From assembly GCF_002001015.1 (NCBI RefSeq), contig NZ_MUNO01000005.1, forward strand, positions 1 to 64,000: a stretch of DNA of 64,000 bases. The letters run 5' to 3'. This DNA is from Polaromonas sp. A23. Lineage in GTDB: Bacteria; Pseudomonadota; Gammaproteobacteria; Burkholderiales; Burkholderiaceae_C. Within the stretch, counting starts at the first letter, position 1; each line of letters begins with the position of its first letter. Shown here piece after piece: positions 35,002 through 42,759 of this stretch. Below the pieces are notes generated by a model. The model was not told the origin of the DNA. It searched no databases and worked only from the letters and a program-made list of their open reading frames with translations. The position numbers were made by a program, and so were the translations under genes.

Positions 35002-36777
35002 TCAGCGCACCGTGCAGGTAAAACTGGCGGCACTTTCCGTATCACCACGGCCCGCGTAACGGGACACCTGTGGATAGGGGCAGAGAAGGCGGCTGCGCGT
35101 GGGGCTCCAGTTTGCAGGCACCTCCGGGTTGGGCACGGCCGATCCCGGCCCGCGCGCCTGGGCCACCACGGCGTTGGGCGCTTGCCCGCGCTCTACCCAC
35201 GCCACCAGCGCATCCACCATGTCCATCTGATCGGTGGCCGGCCCGCCCCGGCTGTGGGTCATGCCGGGCACCAGAAACAGGCGGGCATGGCGGTCGGCGG
35301 CGGCGCCATGAATGCCGCGGAAGGCGTCATGCCACGCGATGGTATCGAGGGCTGAGAACACCGGGTCTGCCGTGCCATGGAACACGAGCAGCTTGCCACC
35401 GTGGGCAACGAACTGGCGCATGCCGGTATCCGGAGGCGTCATGAAACTCATGGCCGACTCCCGGTAAGCGCCACTGGTGGCCCGGAGTTTGGGAAGGTCG
35501 GTTTCAAGATTGAAGCTCAGGGCGTAGTCAATCAGTGTGTTGCCTTGCCCGGTCATGACGGTGGGTGATGATGGCGGCGTGGTGAAAACGAAAGCCAGCG
35601 CAATCGCATCGCGCGGCCCGACGCTGTTGACAAATTTCCAGTTGGCCCAGTCACTGCCGGCGATACCCGGATCTGCGGGCAGGCCGGCGTAGACCGCGGC
35701 GCCTGCCTTGTCTTTGGGGCCCGCCAGCACCTTGGCCATTACGGATTTTTGCGCTGCGCTCAGGCAGGTTCCGGCAACCGGCGCGCCGGGCGCGCAAGAC
35801 ACGATATCGCGTTCTACATTGAAGGCCGCCTGGCAGGCCTGCAGGTCGGCCACCATGCCGTCTGCCACGCCATCCAGCGCATCGCAGCGGGTGAGGATGC
35901 TGCGCGCCACCAGTGCCATATCGGCGGGCGGGAAGGCCGTGCGCAGGTCGGGCCGGCCGGTGGCGGGGTTGGGGCGGGCGATGGATGCAAACTGCTGGGC
36001 GTCCCACACCTGCGCCACCGCTGCCAGAGGCAAACGATAGCCCGGTGTGCTCACCAGGATGCCGTTGTAGTCGCGCGGCAGGCGCGAAGCGGCCACAAAA
36101 CCGTGGCGTCCGCCGTTCGAGGTGCCGACCAGGTAGGAGGTGTCAGGCGGCTTGCCGTAGTAGGTTTGAATCAGCGCCTTGGCCATGGGCGTGAGTTGCG
36201 CCACGGTGTTGTAGCCATAGTCCAGCCGCGCCTGGGGGTCCAGCGCGAAGGTGGCACCGCCTATGGCCGAGCTGCGGTCAAAAGCGTGGCCGGCGTCCGA
36301 GCTGATGACGGCGAACCCCTTGAGCAAACCGTTGCTGGCCGGACCACCCCCGAGGATGTCTCCATACGCCGGCGTCTGAAAGCCATCCAGCCCGCCGTTG
36401 GCCTGGTAAAAGAAGCGACCGTTCCAGGCCGTGGGCAGCCGCATCTCGAACCCGATCGCATAGGGCTTGCCGTCGATCGGGCCGGTGCGCTCGTTCATTG
36501 CGCCCTTGATTACGCAGTGCTCGGGCATGGCTTGGGCTATGCCCGGCAACTTGAGCTGACCGGCTTCCACGCGCTGGGCCGACAGAAGCCGGGTACCGGC
36601 AAAGCTGAAACGGGCTGTCAGCGCGTCACAGGAAATGGCCGCATTGGCACCGCTGGCGGGCCGCACGGGCGTTGTCGGCGTGCTGACGCAGGCGGTCAGC
36701 GTCAGAACACAAGCCGACGCGGCTGCGACCTTTAGCTTGCGGGAACATGCTATGAGACGGTGAATGGCGGTTGGCAT
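35002..36777 (-). CDS. Tannase / feruloyl esterase family lipoprotein
   Basis: A 591-residue secreted esterase. The N-terminus has a hydrophobic stretch ending in a lipobox LTAC with Cys30, so it is probably a lipoprotein. The nucleophile elbow is GTSNGGRHGF, and the tannase-type CS-D-HC disulfide pattern is suggested by the paired cysteines. Family members release ferulate or gallate from plant esters. It lies downstream of the LivF gene and upstream of the MarR gene on the same strand, and supplies substrate to the cytosolic feruloyl-CoA pathway encoded further up. AGGAGAACCC precedes the ATG. Confidence 0.88.
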   Translation of the reverse strand: MPTAIHRLIACSRKLKVAAASACVLTLTACVSTPTTPVRPASGANAAISCDALTARFSFAGTRLLSAQRVEAGQLKLPGIAQAMPEHCVIKGAMNERTGPIDGKPYAIGFEMRLPTAWNGRFFYQANGGLDGFQTPAYGDILGGGPASNGLLKGFAVISSDAGHAFDRSSAIGGATFALDPQARLDYGYNTVAQLTPMAKALIQTYYGKPPDTSYLVGTSNGGRHGFVAASRLPRDYNGILVSTPGYRLPLAAVAQVWDAQQFASIARPNPATGRPDLRTAFPPADMALVARSILTRCDALDGVADGMVADLQACQAAFNVERDIVSCAPGAPVAGTCLSAAQKSVMAKVLAGPKDKAGAAVYAGLPADPGIAGSDWANWKFVNSVGPRDAIALAFVFTTPPSSPTVMTGQGNTLIDYALSFNLETDLPKLRATSGAYRESAMSFMTPPDTGMRQFVAHGGKLLVFHGTADPVFSALDTIAWHDAFRGIHGAAADRHARLFLVPGMTHSRGGPATDQMDMVDALVAWVERGQAPNAVVAQARGPGSAVPNPEVPANWSPTRSRLLCPYPQVSRYAGRGDTESAASFTCTVR

Positions 36778-36882
36778 GGGTTCTCCTTGATTTCAGTTTT
36801 GCTGGGAGTTGGATGAATGCTTCAAAATCTATAGCAAACTAGTTAATAACGACAAGGAAAAAATGCGTATTTCGTTCAAAGG

Positions 36883-37617
36883 TCACGCTTTTTTCCGTGC
36901 TGCACCCAGGTAGGTGTCCACCACGCGCGGATCGCTTGCCAGTTCGGCTGCCGGGCCGCTCAATCCAATCTCTCCCATCTCCAGAACGTAGCCGTGGTCG
37001 GCGGCTTCCAATGCAGCGCGCGCGTTCTGCTCGACCAACAAGGTGGTGACGCCGGTTTTGCGCAGCGCTTCGATGGTGTGGAAGATTTCCCGCACGATCA
37101 GCGGCGCCAGGCCCAGGCTGGGTTCGTCGAGCATCAGCAGCGATGGCCGCGACATCAGGGCCCGTCCGAGGGCCAGCATCTGCCGTTCACCGCCCGACAG
37201 CGTGCCGGCTTCCTGGGCGCGGCGCTCCTTGAGGCGTGGAAACAGGTCGAACACCACTTCCATCTGGTCGCGCCAGGCTTTGTTGCGCAAGCGCACCTGG
37301 CGGAAGGCGCCGAGCACGAGGTTGTCTTCCACCGACATGCTGCCAAACAGCTCGCGCTTTTCCGGCACCAGCGCGATGCCCAGCATGACGCGTTCTTCCA
37401 GCGGCAGACCAATGATGGACTGCCCCGCATAGTCAATGCTGCCGGTCGCGGGCAGGATGCCCATGAGGGCATTGAGCAAGGTGGACTTGCCCGCGCCGTT
37501 GGGGCCGATGACCGTGATGATGCTGCCGGCTTCGGCCTGCAGCTCGATGCCGCGCAGGACTTCGGCCTTGCCATAACCGGCATGGAGTTTTTTTACTGTA
37601 AGAAGGGGGGTGCTCAT
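36883..37617 (-). CDS. Branched-chain-type ABC transporter ATPase (LivF), hydroxycinnamate locus
   Basis: A 244-residue LivF-type ATPase: Walker A GPNGAGKST, signature LSGGERQML, Walker B LLMLDEPSLGL. I start it at the ATG at 37617, giving the typical MSTPLLTVKKLHAGYGKAE; the open frame upstream runs into a repeat element. It serves the importer encoded by the upstream fusion and LivH genes. A 164-bp MITE-like repeat separates it from the LivM-LivG gene. Confidence 0.93.
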   Translation of the reverse strand: MSTPLLTVKKLHAGYGKAEVLRGIELQAEAGSIITVIGPNGAGKSTLLNALMGILPATGSIDYAGQSIIGLPLEERVMLGIALVPEKRELFGSMSVEDNLVLGAFRQVRLRNKAWRDQMEVVFDLFPRLKERRAQEAGTLSGGERQMLALGRALMSRPSLLMLDEPSLGLAPLIVREIFHTIEALRKTGVTTLLVEQNARAALEAADHGYVLEMGEIGLSGPAAELASDPRVVDTYLGAARKKA

Positions 37618-37632
37618 GCGTGCCAGGCCTCT

Positions 37633-37794
37633 AGTAGGCTGAATAAGTGAAATCGCTAGCAAGCGGCTGTCCAGCGGTGTGCCAGGCAAGGCGCAAAGCA
37701 CAGGCGGGCCCGCAGGCCCGGCGCGCATTTGCAACGCCGCATGGCGCGGCGAGGGGCGGTCGAGTGACAGTGAATTTCATTGATTCAGCCTACT
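37633..37794. mobile_element. MITE-like element between livMG and livF
   Basis: Terminal inverted repeats of 21 bp, AGTAGGCTGAATAAGTGAAAT (given as 37633-37653) and its near-perfect complement at 37774-37794, 18 of 21 positions matching, bound about 120 bp of GC-rich, hairpin-rich DNA without a coding sequence. T at 37632 and A at 37795 extend the symmetry and could be part of a TA target duplication. The right terminus supplies the TAG stop of the upstream fusion gene. Confidence 0.65.
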
Positions 37795-39562
37795 AATGTT
37801 CTGTGCCAAGGTAAGCCGCGCGCACCGCCGGGCTGGCCTGGATCTCTTCAGGGGTGCCCTCGATCAGGCGGGTGCCGAACTCCATGACCACAATGCGGTC
37901 GGTGACCTGCATGACGAGGTCCATGTCGTGTTCGACCAGCAGGATGCTCATGCCCTCGGCCTTGAGCTGGCGCAGCACGTCGATCAGCGCCTGTTTTTCC
38001 AGGTAACGCAAACCGGCTGCGGGCTCGTCCAGCAGCAGCAGGGCAGGGTCGTTGCACAGCGCGCGCGCAATTTCCAGCAGCCGCTGTTGGCCCATGGCCA
38101 GGTTGCCCGCCAGTTCATGCAGATGGCTGCCCATGCCAACGCGGCGCAGCTGGTGTTCGGCCTCGCGCAACAGGCGTTGCTCTTCGGCGCGGTCCAGGCC
38201 CAGCATGGCCGCCGTGGCGCCCTTGCTGCCGCGCAGATGCGCACCCAGCGCAACGTTCTCGAGCACCGTCATGTCGGCAATCATCTTGACGTGCTGGAAG
38301 GTCCGCGAAATGCCGCGCTTGGCAATCTCGCGCGAGGGCAGGCTGCTGATGGTTTCGCCGCGGAAGGTCACGCTGCCGCGTGTCAGTGACAACACGCCGG
38401 TGATCAGGTTGAACGTGGTCGACTTGCCGGCCCCGTTGGGCCCGATCAGCCCGACGATCTGGCCGGAGGCCACCGAGAAGTTGATGTCGTTGACCGCGAC
38501 CAGCCCGCCGAACTCCTTGCGGATGTCGGTGGCCTGCAGCACGATTTCTCCGGTGGCGGGTTTGGCACGGTGCGGCAACGGGTCGGCGTCCTGCCAGTCC
38601 ACCTTGCGCGGTGGCTTGGGCAGCTTGCGGTCGACAAAGGCCCAGATGCCGTCGGGCGCGTACTTGAGCGTCAGCACCAGTAACACGCCGAACACGATGA
38701 TTTCGTAGCTGCCGCTGGTGCCGATGAGCCGCGGCAACAGCACCTGCAACTGGTCGGCCATGAGTTTGGTGATGGCCACGCCGGTGATGGCACCCCAGAC
38801 ATGGCCTGCGCCACCGAGCACCGCCATGAACAGGTACTCGATGCCCACATGCACGCCAAACGGGGAGGGGTTGACCGAGCGCTGGAAGTGCGCGTACAGC
38901 CAGCCGGACACTGAGGCAAACAGCGCCGCAATCAGGAAGATGCCGATCTTGAAGCGCAGGGTGTCGATGCCCATGGACTCGGCCATTTGCGAGCCCGTCT
39001 TGAGGGACCGGATAGCGCGACCCACCCGTGAATCGAGCAGGTGAATCAGCGCCAGCGTGCCCAGCAGCACAAGTGACCATGTCAGCAGCAGATAGACCCG
39101 CCCCTGGCCCAGCTCCCAGCCGAACAAAGACAGGCCGGTGACACCGAGGATGCCGTCGTATTTGCCCAGCGCGTCCAGGTTGCCCATGGTGTAGTACAGC
39201 GAGAGTCCCCAGGCCAGCGTGGCCAGTGGCAGGTAATGACCCGACATGCGCAGCGTGATCCAGCCCAGCACCACGGCGCAGGCCGCAGTCAGGCCCAGGC
39301 CGACGAGCAGCGTGACCCATGGCGAGAGCCCGGCGTTCACCGTCAGGTAGGCGCTGGTGTAGGCGCCTATGCCCACAAAGGCCGCCTGCCCGAAGGAGGT
39401 CAGGCCGCCAACGCCGGTCAGCAGGATCAGGCCCAGCACGGTCAGGCTGGAGATGCCGATGTAGTTGAGCTGGGTGATCCAGAACTCGGGCACGGGCAAG
39501 ACACAGACCAGCACCAGTGCGGCAACCAGGGCCCATGGCCCCCATTTTCGAATGGATGCCAT
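37793..39562 (-). CDS. ABC transporter permease-ATPase fusion (LivM-LivG)
   Basis: A 589-residue single chain. Residues 1 to about 325 are a LivM permease (GVGGLTSFGQAAFVGIGAYT and FMAVLGGAGHVWGAITG); residues about 345-589 are a LivG ATPase with Walker A GPNGAGKSTTF, signature MGQQRLLEIARAL and Walker B LLLLDEPAAGL. Fusions of this kind are known in the family. It imports a substrate with the LivH, LivF and receptor encoded beside it, probably a hydroxycinnamate. Its stop codon lies in the inverted repeat of the MITE-like element. Confidence 0.94.
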   Translation of the reverse strand: MASIRKWGPWALVAALVLVCVLPVPEFWITQLNYIGISSLTVLGLILLTGVGGLTSFGQAAFVGIGAYTSAYLTVNAGLSPWVTLLVGLGLTAACAVVLGWITLRMSGHYLPLATLAWGLSLYYTMGNLDALGKYDGILGVTGLSLFGWELGQGRVYLLLTWSLVLLGTLALIHLLDSRVGRAIRSLKTGSQMAESMGIDTLRFKIGIFLIAALFASVSGWLYAHFQRSVNPSPFGVHVGIEYLFMAVLGGAGHVWGAITGVAITKLMADQLQVLLPRLIGTSGSYEIIVFGVLLVLTLKYAPDGIWAFVDRKLPKPPRKVDWQDADPLPHRAKPATGEIVLQATDIRKEFGGLVAVNDINFSVASGQIVGLIGPNGAGKSTTFNLITGVLSLTRGSVTFRGETISSLPSREIAKRGISRTFQHVKMIADMTVLENVALGAHLRGSKGATAAMLGLDRAEEQRLLREAEHQLRRVGMGSHLHELAGNLAMGQQRLLEIARALCNDPALLLLDEPAAGLRYLEKQALIDVLRQLKAEGMSILLVEHDMDLVMQVTDRIVVMEFGTRLIEGTPEEIQASPAVRAAYLGTEH

Positions 39563-39570
39563 GTCAGTGT

Positions 39571-39636
39571 CCGCCCGGCCGCCCGAAGGGCACTGAGCGC
39601 CCCCTCAGGGGGCAGTGAACGAAGTGAACGTGGGGG
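39571..39636. repeat. GC-rich intergenic repeat inside the transporter operon
   Basis: The gap between livH and the fusion gene holds GCCCCCT (39599-39605) and AGGGGGC (39607-39613), a tight hairpin, followed by GAACGAAGTGAACGTGGGGG. I recognise this style of repeat from other Comamonadaceae genomes. It has no T-run and should permit read-through. Confidence 0.5.
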
Positions 39637-39645
39637 AATTTCATT

Positions 39646-40686
39646 TCAGTGCTCCTCGTCCGAATGGCCGCCCTTGAGCGAGCGCCAGAACAGCACGGGC
39701 AGGATCAGCGTGAAGACGATCACTTCCTTGAACGCACTCGCCCAGAAAGAACCAAAGGCCTCGATGATGCCCACGAGCAGCGCACCCACGGCCGCACCGG
39801 GGTAACTCGCCAGGCCGCCGATGACCGCGGCGACGAAACCCTTCAGTCCGATGAGAAAACCGGAGTCGTAAAACACCGTGGTGGTCGGGCCGATGAGCAG
39901 GCCCGAGAGTGCACCTATCAGCGCCGCCATCGCCAGCGTCAGCTGCCCGGCGGTCTGGGACGAGATGCCCATGAGGCGCGCGCCCAGGCGGTTCACCGCG
40001 GTGGCACGCAGTGCCTTGCCATACAGGGTGCGCTCAAAAAACAGCCACAGCAAAACGATCAGTGCCGTGGAGGCCAATGCAATGATCACGGCCTGCCCGG
40101 ACAGGTTCACGGCACCCAGGCTGAAGCGTTCATCCCAGAACGGCGGGTTGCGATACCCTTCAGCGCCGAAGAACAGCAGCCCCAGCCCGGTCAACGCAAA
40201 ATGCACGCCGACCGACACGATCAGCAGGACCAGTGAACTGGCGTCGGCCAGCGACTGGTAGGCCAGGCGGTACACCAGCGGACCGAAACAGGTCACGATG
40301 CAGACCGACAACAGGGCCTGCACCAGCAATGAAAACTGCTGGGGCGCGGCCCAGAGGGTGAGCAGCGACACCACTGCCGGCGCCGCCAGCACTTTGAACC
40401 CGGCCAGCAGCGCGCCTGCTGGCTGTCGGTGGCGCTTCCAGGTCTGCCAGGCCTCCGCCAGGGCTGCCAGGCCGGCGAGCAACAACAGCAGCCAGATGGT
40501 TCCAGGCACCTTGCCGGTTTGCAAGATGGCCAGGGTGAGCGCGCCATAGGTCACGAACTCACCCTGGGGAATGAAGATCACCCGGGTGACAGCAAACACC
40601 AGTACGGTGGCCAGGCCCAGCAGCGCGTAAATGGCGCCGTTGGTCAGGCCGTCGACCAGCAGGATGCTGGCAATTGAAAAATCCAT
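39646..40686 (-). CDS. Branched-chain-type ABC transporter permease (LivH), hydroxycinnamate locus
   Basis: A 346-residue permease with LivH motifs [20 protein letters not shown] near the start and [20 protein letters not shown] near the end. I start it at the ATG at 40686 ([14 protein letters not shown]), because the open frame upstream adds a non-homologous tail. It is somewhat longer than the LivH of the P450 operon because of a middle insertion. It pairs with the permease half of the LivM-LivG fusion. Confidence 0.92.
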   Translation of the reverse strand: MDFSIASILLVDGLTNGAIYALLGLATVLVFAVTRVIFIPQGEFVTYGALTLAILQTGKVPGTIWLLLLLAGLAALAEAWQTWKRHRQPAGALLAGFKVLAAPAVVSLLTLWAAPQQFSLLVQALLSVCIVTCFGPLVYRLAYQSLADASSLVLLIVSVGVHFALTGLGLLFFGAEGYRNPPFWDERFSLGAVNLSGQAVIIALASTALIVLLWLFFERTLYGKALRATAVNRLGARLMGISSQTAGQLTLAMAALIGALSGLLIGPTTTVFYDSGFLIGLKGFVAAVIGGLASYPGAAVGALLVGIIEAFGSFWASAFKEVIVFTLILPVLFWRSLKGGHSDEEH

Positions 40687-40782
40687 AAATAACCTTAAGG
40701 GAACCTGTGAGAGGCCGGCGCCGGACAGGCGGGCATCAGGCATCAGCCCGCTCGTTCGGTCGCGCGATGCCGTGCCGGTGGA

Positions 40783-41919
40783 TCAGGGTTGCAGCTTCCA
40801 GTCGCCGCCCACGATTTTCATGATCACACCCGTGTCGTCGGTATAGCCCGCATGGTTGGTCGCGGTGTAGTTCACCGTGCCGTGGAACAGCGGAATCGGG
40901 CCGGCGTTTTCCAGGGCTGCCTTCAGCGCGCCGCGGAATTCCTTGGTGCCGGGTTTGGCGGTTTTCAGCGCGACAGGAATGATCTTCTGCAGGATCACGG
41001 ATGCGTCATAGGCATGGCCGGCAAACGGATTGCGGCTGTTGGGGCCGTAGACCTTTTCCCAGGCGGTCACGTGAGCCAGCGCAACTTTTTTGCTCGGGTG
41101 GTTGGCGGGCAGCTGTTCTGCCACCACGCCCGGGCCGGCGACCACAAACGCACCTTCCACGTCCTTGCCGCCGACGCGCATCAGGTCGCGCGAAGCCGCG
41201 CCATGGGTTTGGTAAATCTTTCCTTTGTAGCCGCGCTCGATCAGCGCCTTGTGCGGCATGGCAGCGCCGCTGCCGGAGGCGACGATCAGGATGGCGTTAG
41301 GGTTGCCGGCCGTCACCTTGAGAGCCTGGCCTGTCACGCTGGTGTCGGTGCGGGCAAAACGCTCTTCCGACACAAACTTCATATCGCTTCCCGTCATCTT
41401 GACTTTCATGTCGCGCAGAAAGAGTTCACCGAAAGCGTCGGCATAGCCGAGGAACCCGACAGTCTTGACGCCGGTTTTCTTCATGTGGGCCACGATGGCG
41501 TGAGACATGACGAGGGTGGACTGCGGCGTGTTGTAAGACCAGGGGGCTTTGGTGGTGGCAACATCAATGGGCGCAAAGGTCAGGTGCATGGTGCCGGTTT
41601 CCGCAGCCACTGCCGCCACCGCGTTGGCCGTCGGCGTAGCGGCCGATCCGAGGAGGATGTCTACCTTGTCTTCCGCTACCAGGCGGCGGGCATTCTTGGT
41701 GGCGTTGGTGGGATCGGTGGCATCGTCAAGAATGATCACGTTGAGTTTTTCACCGCCTATGCTCGTGGGCCACATGGCAATCGAGTTCTTGATCGGAATG
41801 CCCAGTGCAGAGGTCGGGCCTGTCAGCGGCAGACTGATACCAATGGTGACGTCAGCGAGGGCGGCGCTTGTGGCCGAGGCGGCCACTGCAATGGCGATAA
41901 GGGTTTTGGTGAAAGTCAT
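40783..41919 (-). CDS. Branched-chain-type ABC substrate-binding protein, hydroxycinnamate locus
   Basis: A 378-residue periplasmic receptor: Sec signal MTFTKTLIAIAVAASATSAA with cleavage after ALA, then VTIGISLPLTGPTSALGIPI. This branch of Peripla_BP_6 receptors includes those binding lignin-derived aromatics such as p-coumarate and ferulate (known from Rhodopseudomonas CouP-type proteins). Its place between the SDR/CoA-ligase genes and the permease genes supports such a ligand. Confidence 0.9.
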   Translation of the reverse strand: MTFTKTLIAIAVAASATSAALADVTIGISLPLTGPTSALGIPIKNSIAMWPTSIGGEKLNVIILDDATDPTNATKNARRLVAEDKVDILLGSAATPTANAVAAVAAETGTMHLTFAPIDVATTKAPWSYNTPQSTLVMSHAIVAHMKKTGVKTVGFLGYADAFGELFLRDMKVKMTGSDMKFVSEERFARTDTSVTGQALKVTAGNPNAILIVASGSGAAMPHKALIERGYKGKIYQTHGAASRDLMRVGGKDVEGAFVVAGPGVVAEQLPANHPSKKVALAHVTAWEKVYGPNSRNPFAGHAYDASVILQKIIPVALKTAKPGTKEFRGALKAALENAGPIPLFHGTVNYTATNHAGYTDDTGVIMKIVGGDWKLQP

Positions 41920-41994
41920 GTTGAGTCTCCTGCTTGTGGTTAGTGTCGTGAAAGGGTGCGGTATTGCCTGTATCAGGATCAGGGTTCCGGGGGC

Positions 41995-42759
41995 TCAGCG
42001 CGGCGCCATGCGCAGCGCGCCATCCAGACGGATCACTTCGCCGTTGAGATGCGCGTTGGTGACGATATGACATGCCAGCTGTGCAAACTCTTCGGGTTTG
42101 CCCAGGCGTGGCGGAAAAGGAATCGACGCAGCAAGCGATTGCTGAACCGGCTCGGGCAACTGCATCATGAGAGGCGTGGCGAACAGCCCAGGCGCGATGG
42201 TGCACACGCGAATGCCGTGTTGCGCCAGATCGCGCGCCATCGGCAGGGTCATGCCCACCAGCCCACCCTTGGACGCGCTGTAGGCCTGCTGGCCAACCTG
42301 GCCATCAAAGGCGGCGACTGAAGCCGTGAACATCATGACGCCGCGCTCGCCGCCTTCCAGTGGGTCCAACTTGGTGCACGCGGCGGCAAACAGGCGGCTG
42401 ATGTTGTAGCTGCCGATCAGATTCACGTTGATGACCCTGGCAAAGTCTTCCAGCGGTGCTGCGTTGCCGTCCTTGCCGACGATGCGTTTGGCGGTTCCGA
42501 TGCCGGCAATGTTCATCAGGATGCGTGCCGGGCCGTGGGCCGCCGTGGCTTTGGCGAGCGCTGCCGTCACGCTGTCGGTGTTGGTGATGTCGCATTGGCA
42601 GGCGATGCCGCCTATGTCGGCAGCGACCTTCTCGGCCAGCGCCATGTTGACGTCAAGCACGGCAACCTTGGCACCCAGGCGAGCCAGTTCGCGCGCGACG
42701 GCTTCGCCCAGGCCCGAGGCGCCACCTGTGACCAGCGCTGCGTGTCCCTGAATATTCAT
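41995..42759 (-). CDS. SDR-family 3-hydroxyacyl-CoA dehydrogenase
   Basis: A 254-residue short-chain dehydrogenase: NAD motif TGGASGLGEAVA at the N-terminus, the NIAG strand and the catalytic YSASK. It resembles HSD17B10-type 3-hydroxyacyl-CoA dehydrogenases. In context it would oxidise the beta-hydroxy acyl-CoA made by hydrating feruloyl- or coumaroyl-CoA to a beta-keto acyl-CoA. Its ATG overlaps the CoA-ligase stop by 4 bp. The reaction step is inferred from position and family. Confidence 0.88.
   Translation of the reverse strand: MNIQGHAALVTGGASGLGEAVARELARLGAKVAVLDVNMALAEKVAADIGGIACQCDITNTDSVTAALAKATAAHGPARILMNIAGIGTAKRIVGKDGNAAPLEDFARVINVNLIGSYNISRLFAAACTKLDPLEGGERGVMMFTASVAAFDGQVGQQAYSASKGGLVGMTLPMARDLAQHGIRVCTIAPGLFATPLMMQLPEPVQQSLAASIPFPPRLGKPEEFAQLACHIVTNAHLNGEVIRLDGALRMAPR

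Noticed and set aside
35749-36735. Plus-strand 328-codon frame opposite the tannase-like gene
   Set aside because: Its translation is rich in Gly, Arg and His without domains, while the minus-strand frame has a signal, a nucleophile elbow and family similarity.
36780-36880. GTTAATAAC in front of the tannase gene as a second MarR operator
   Set aside because: Only 4-bp arms and no match to the arms of the 33-bp palindrome at 45485.
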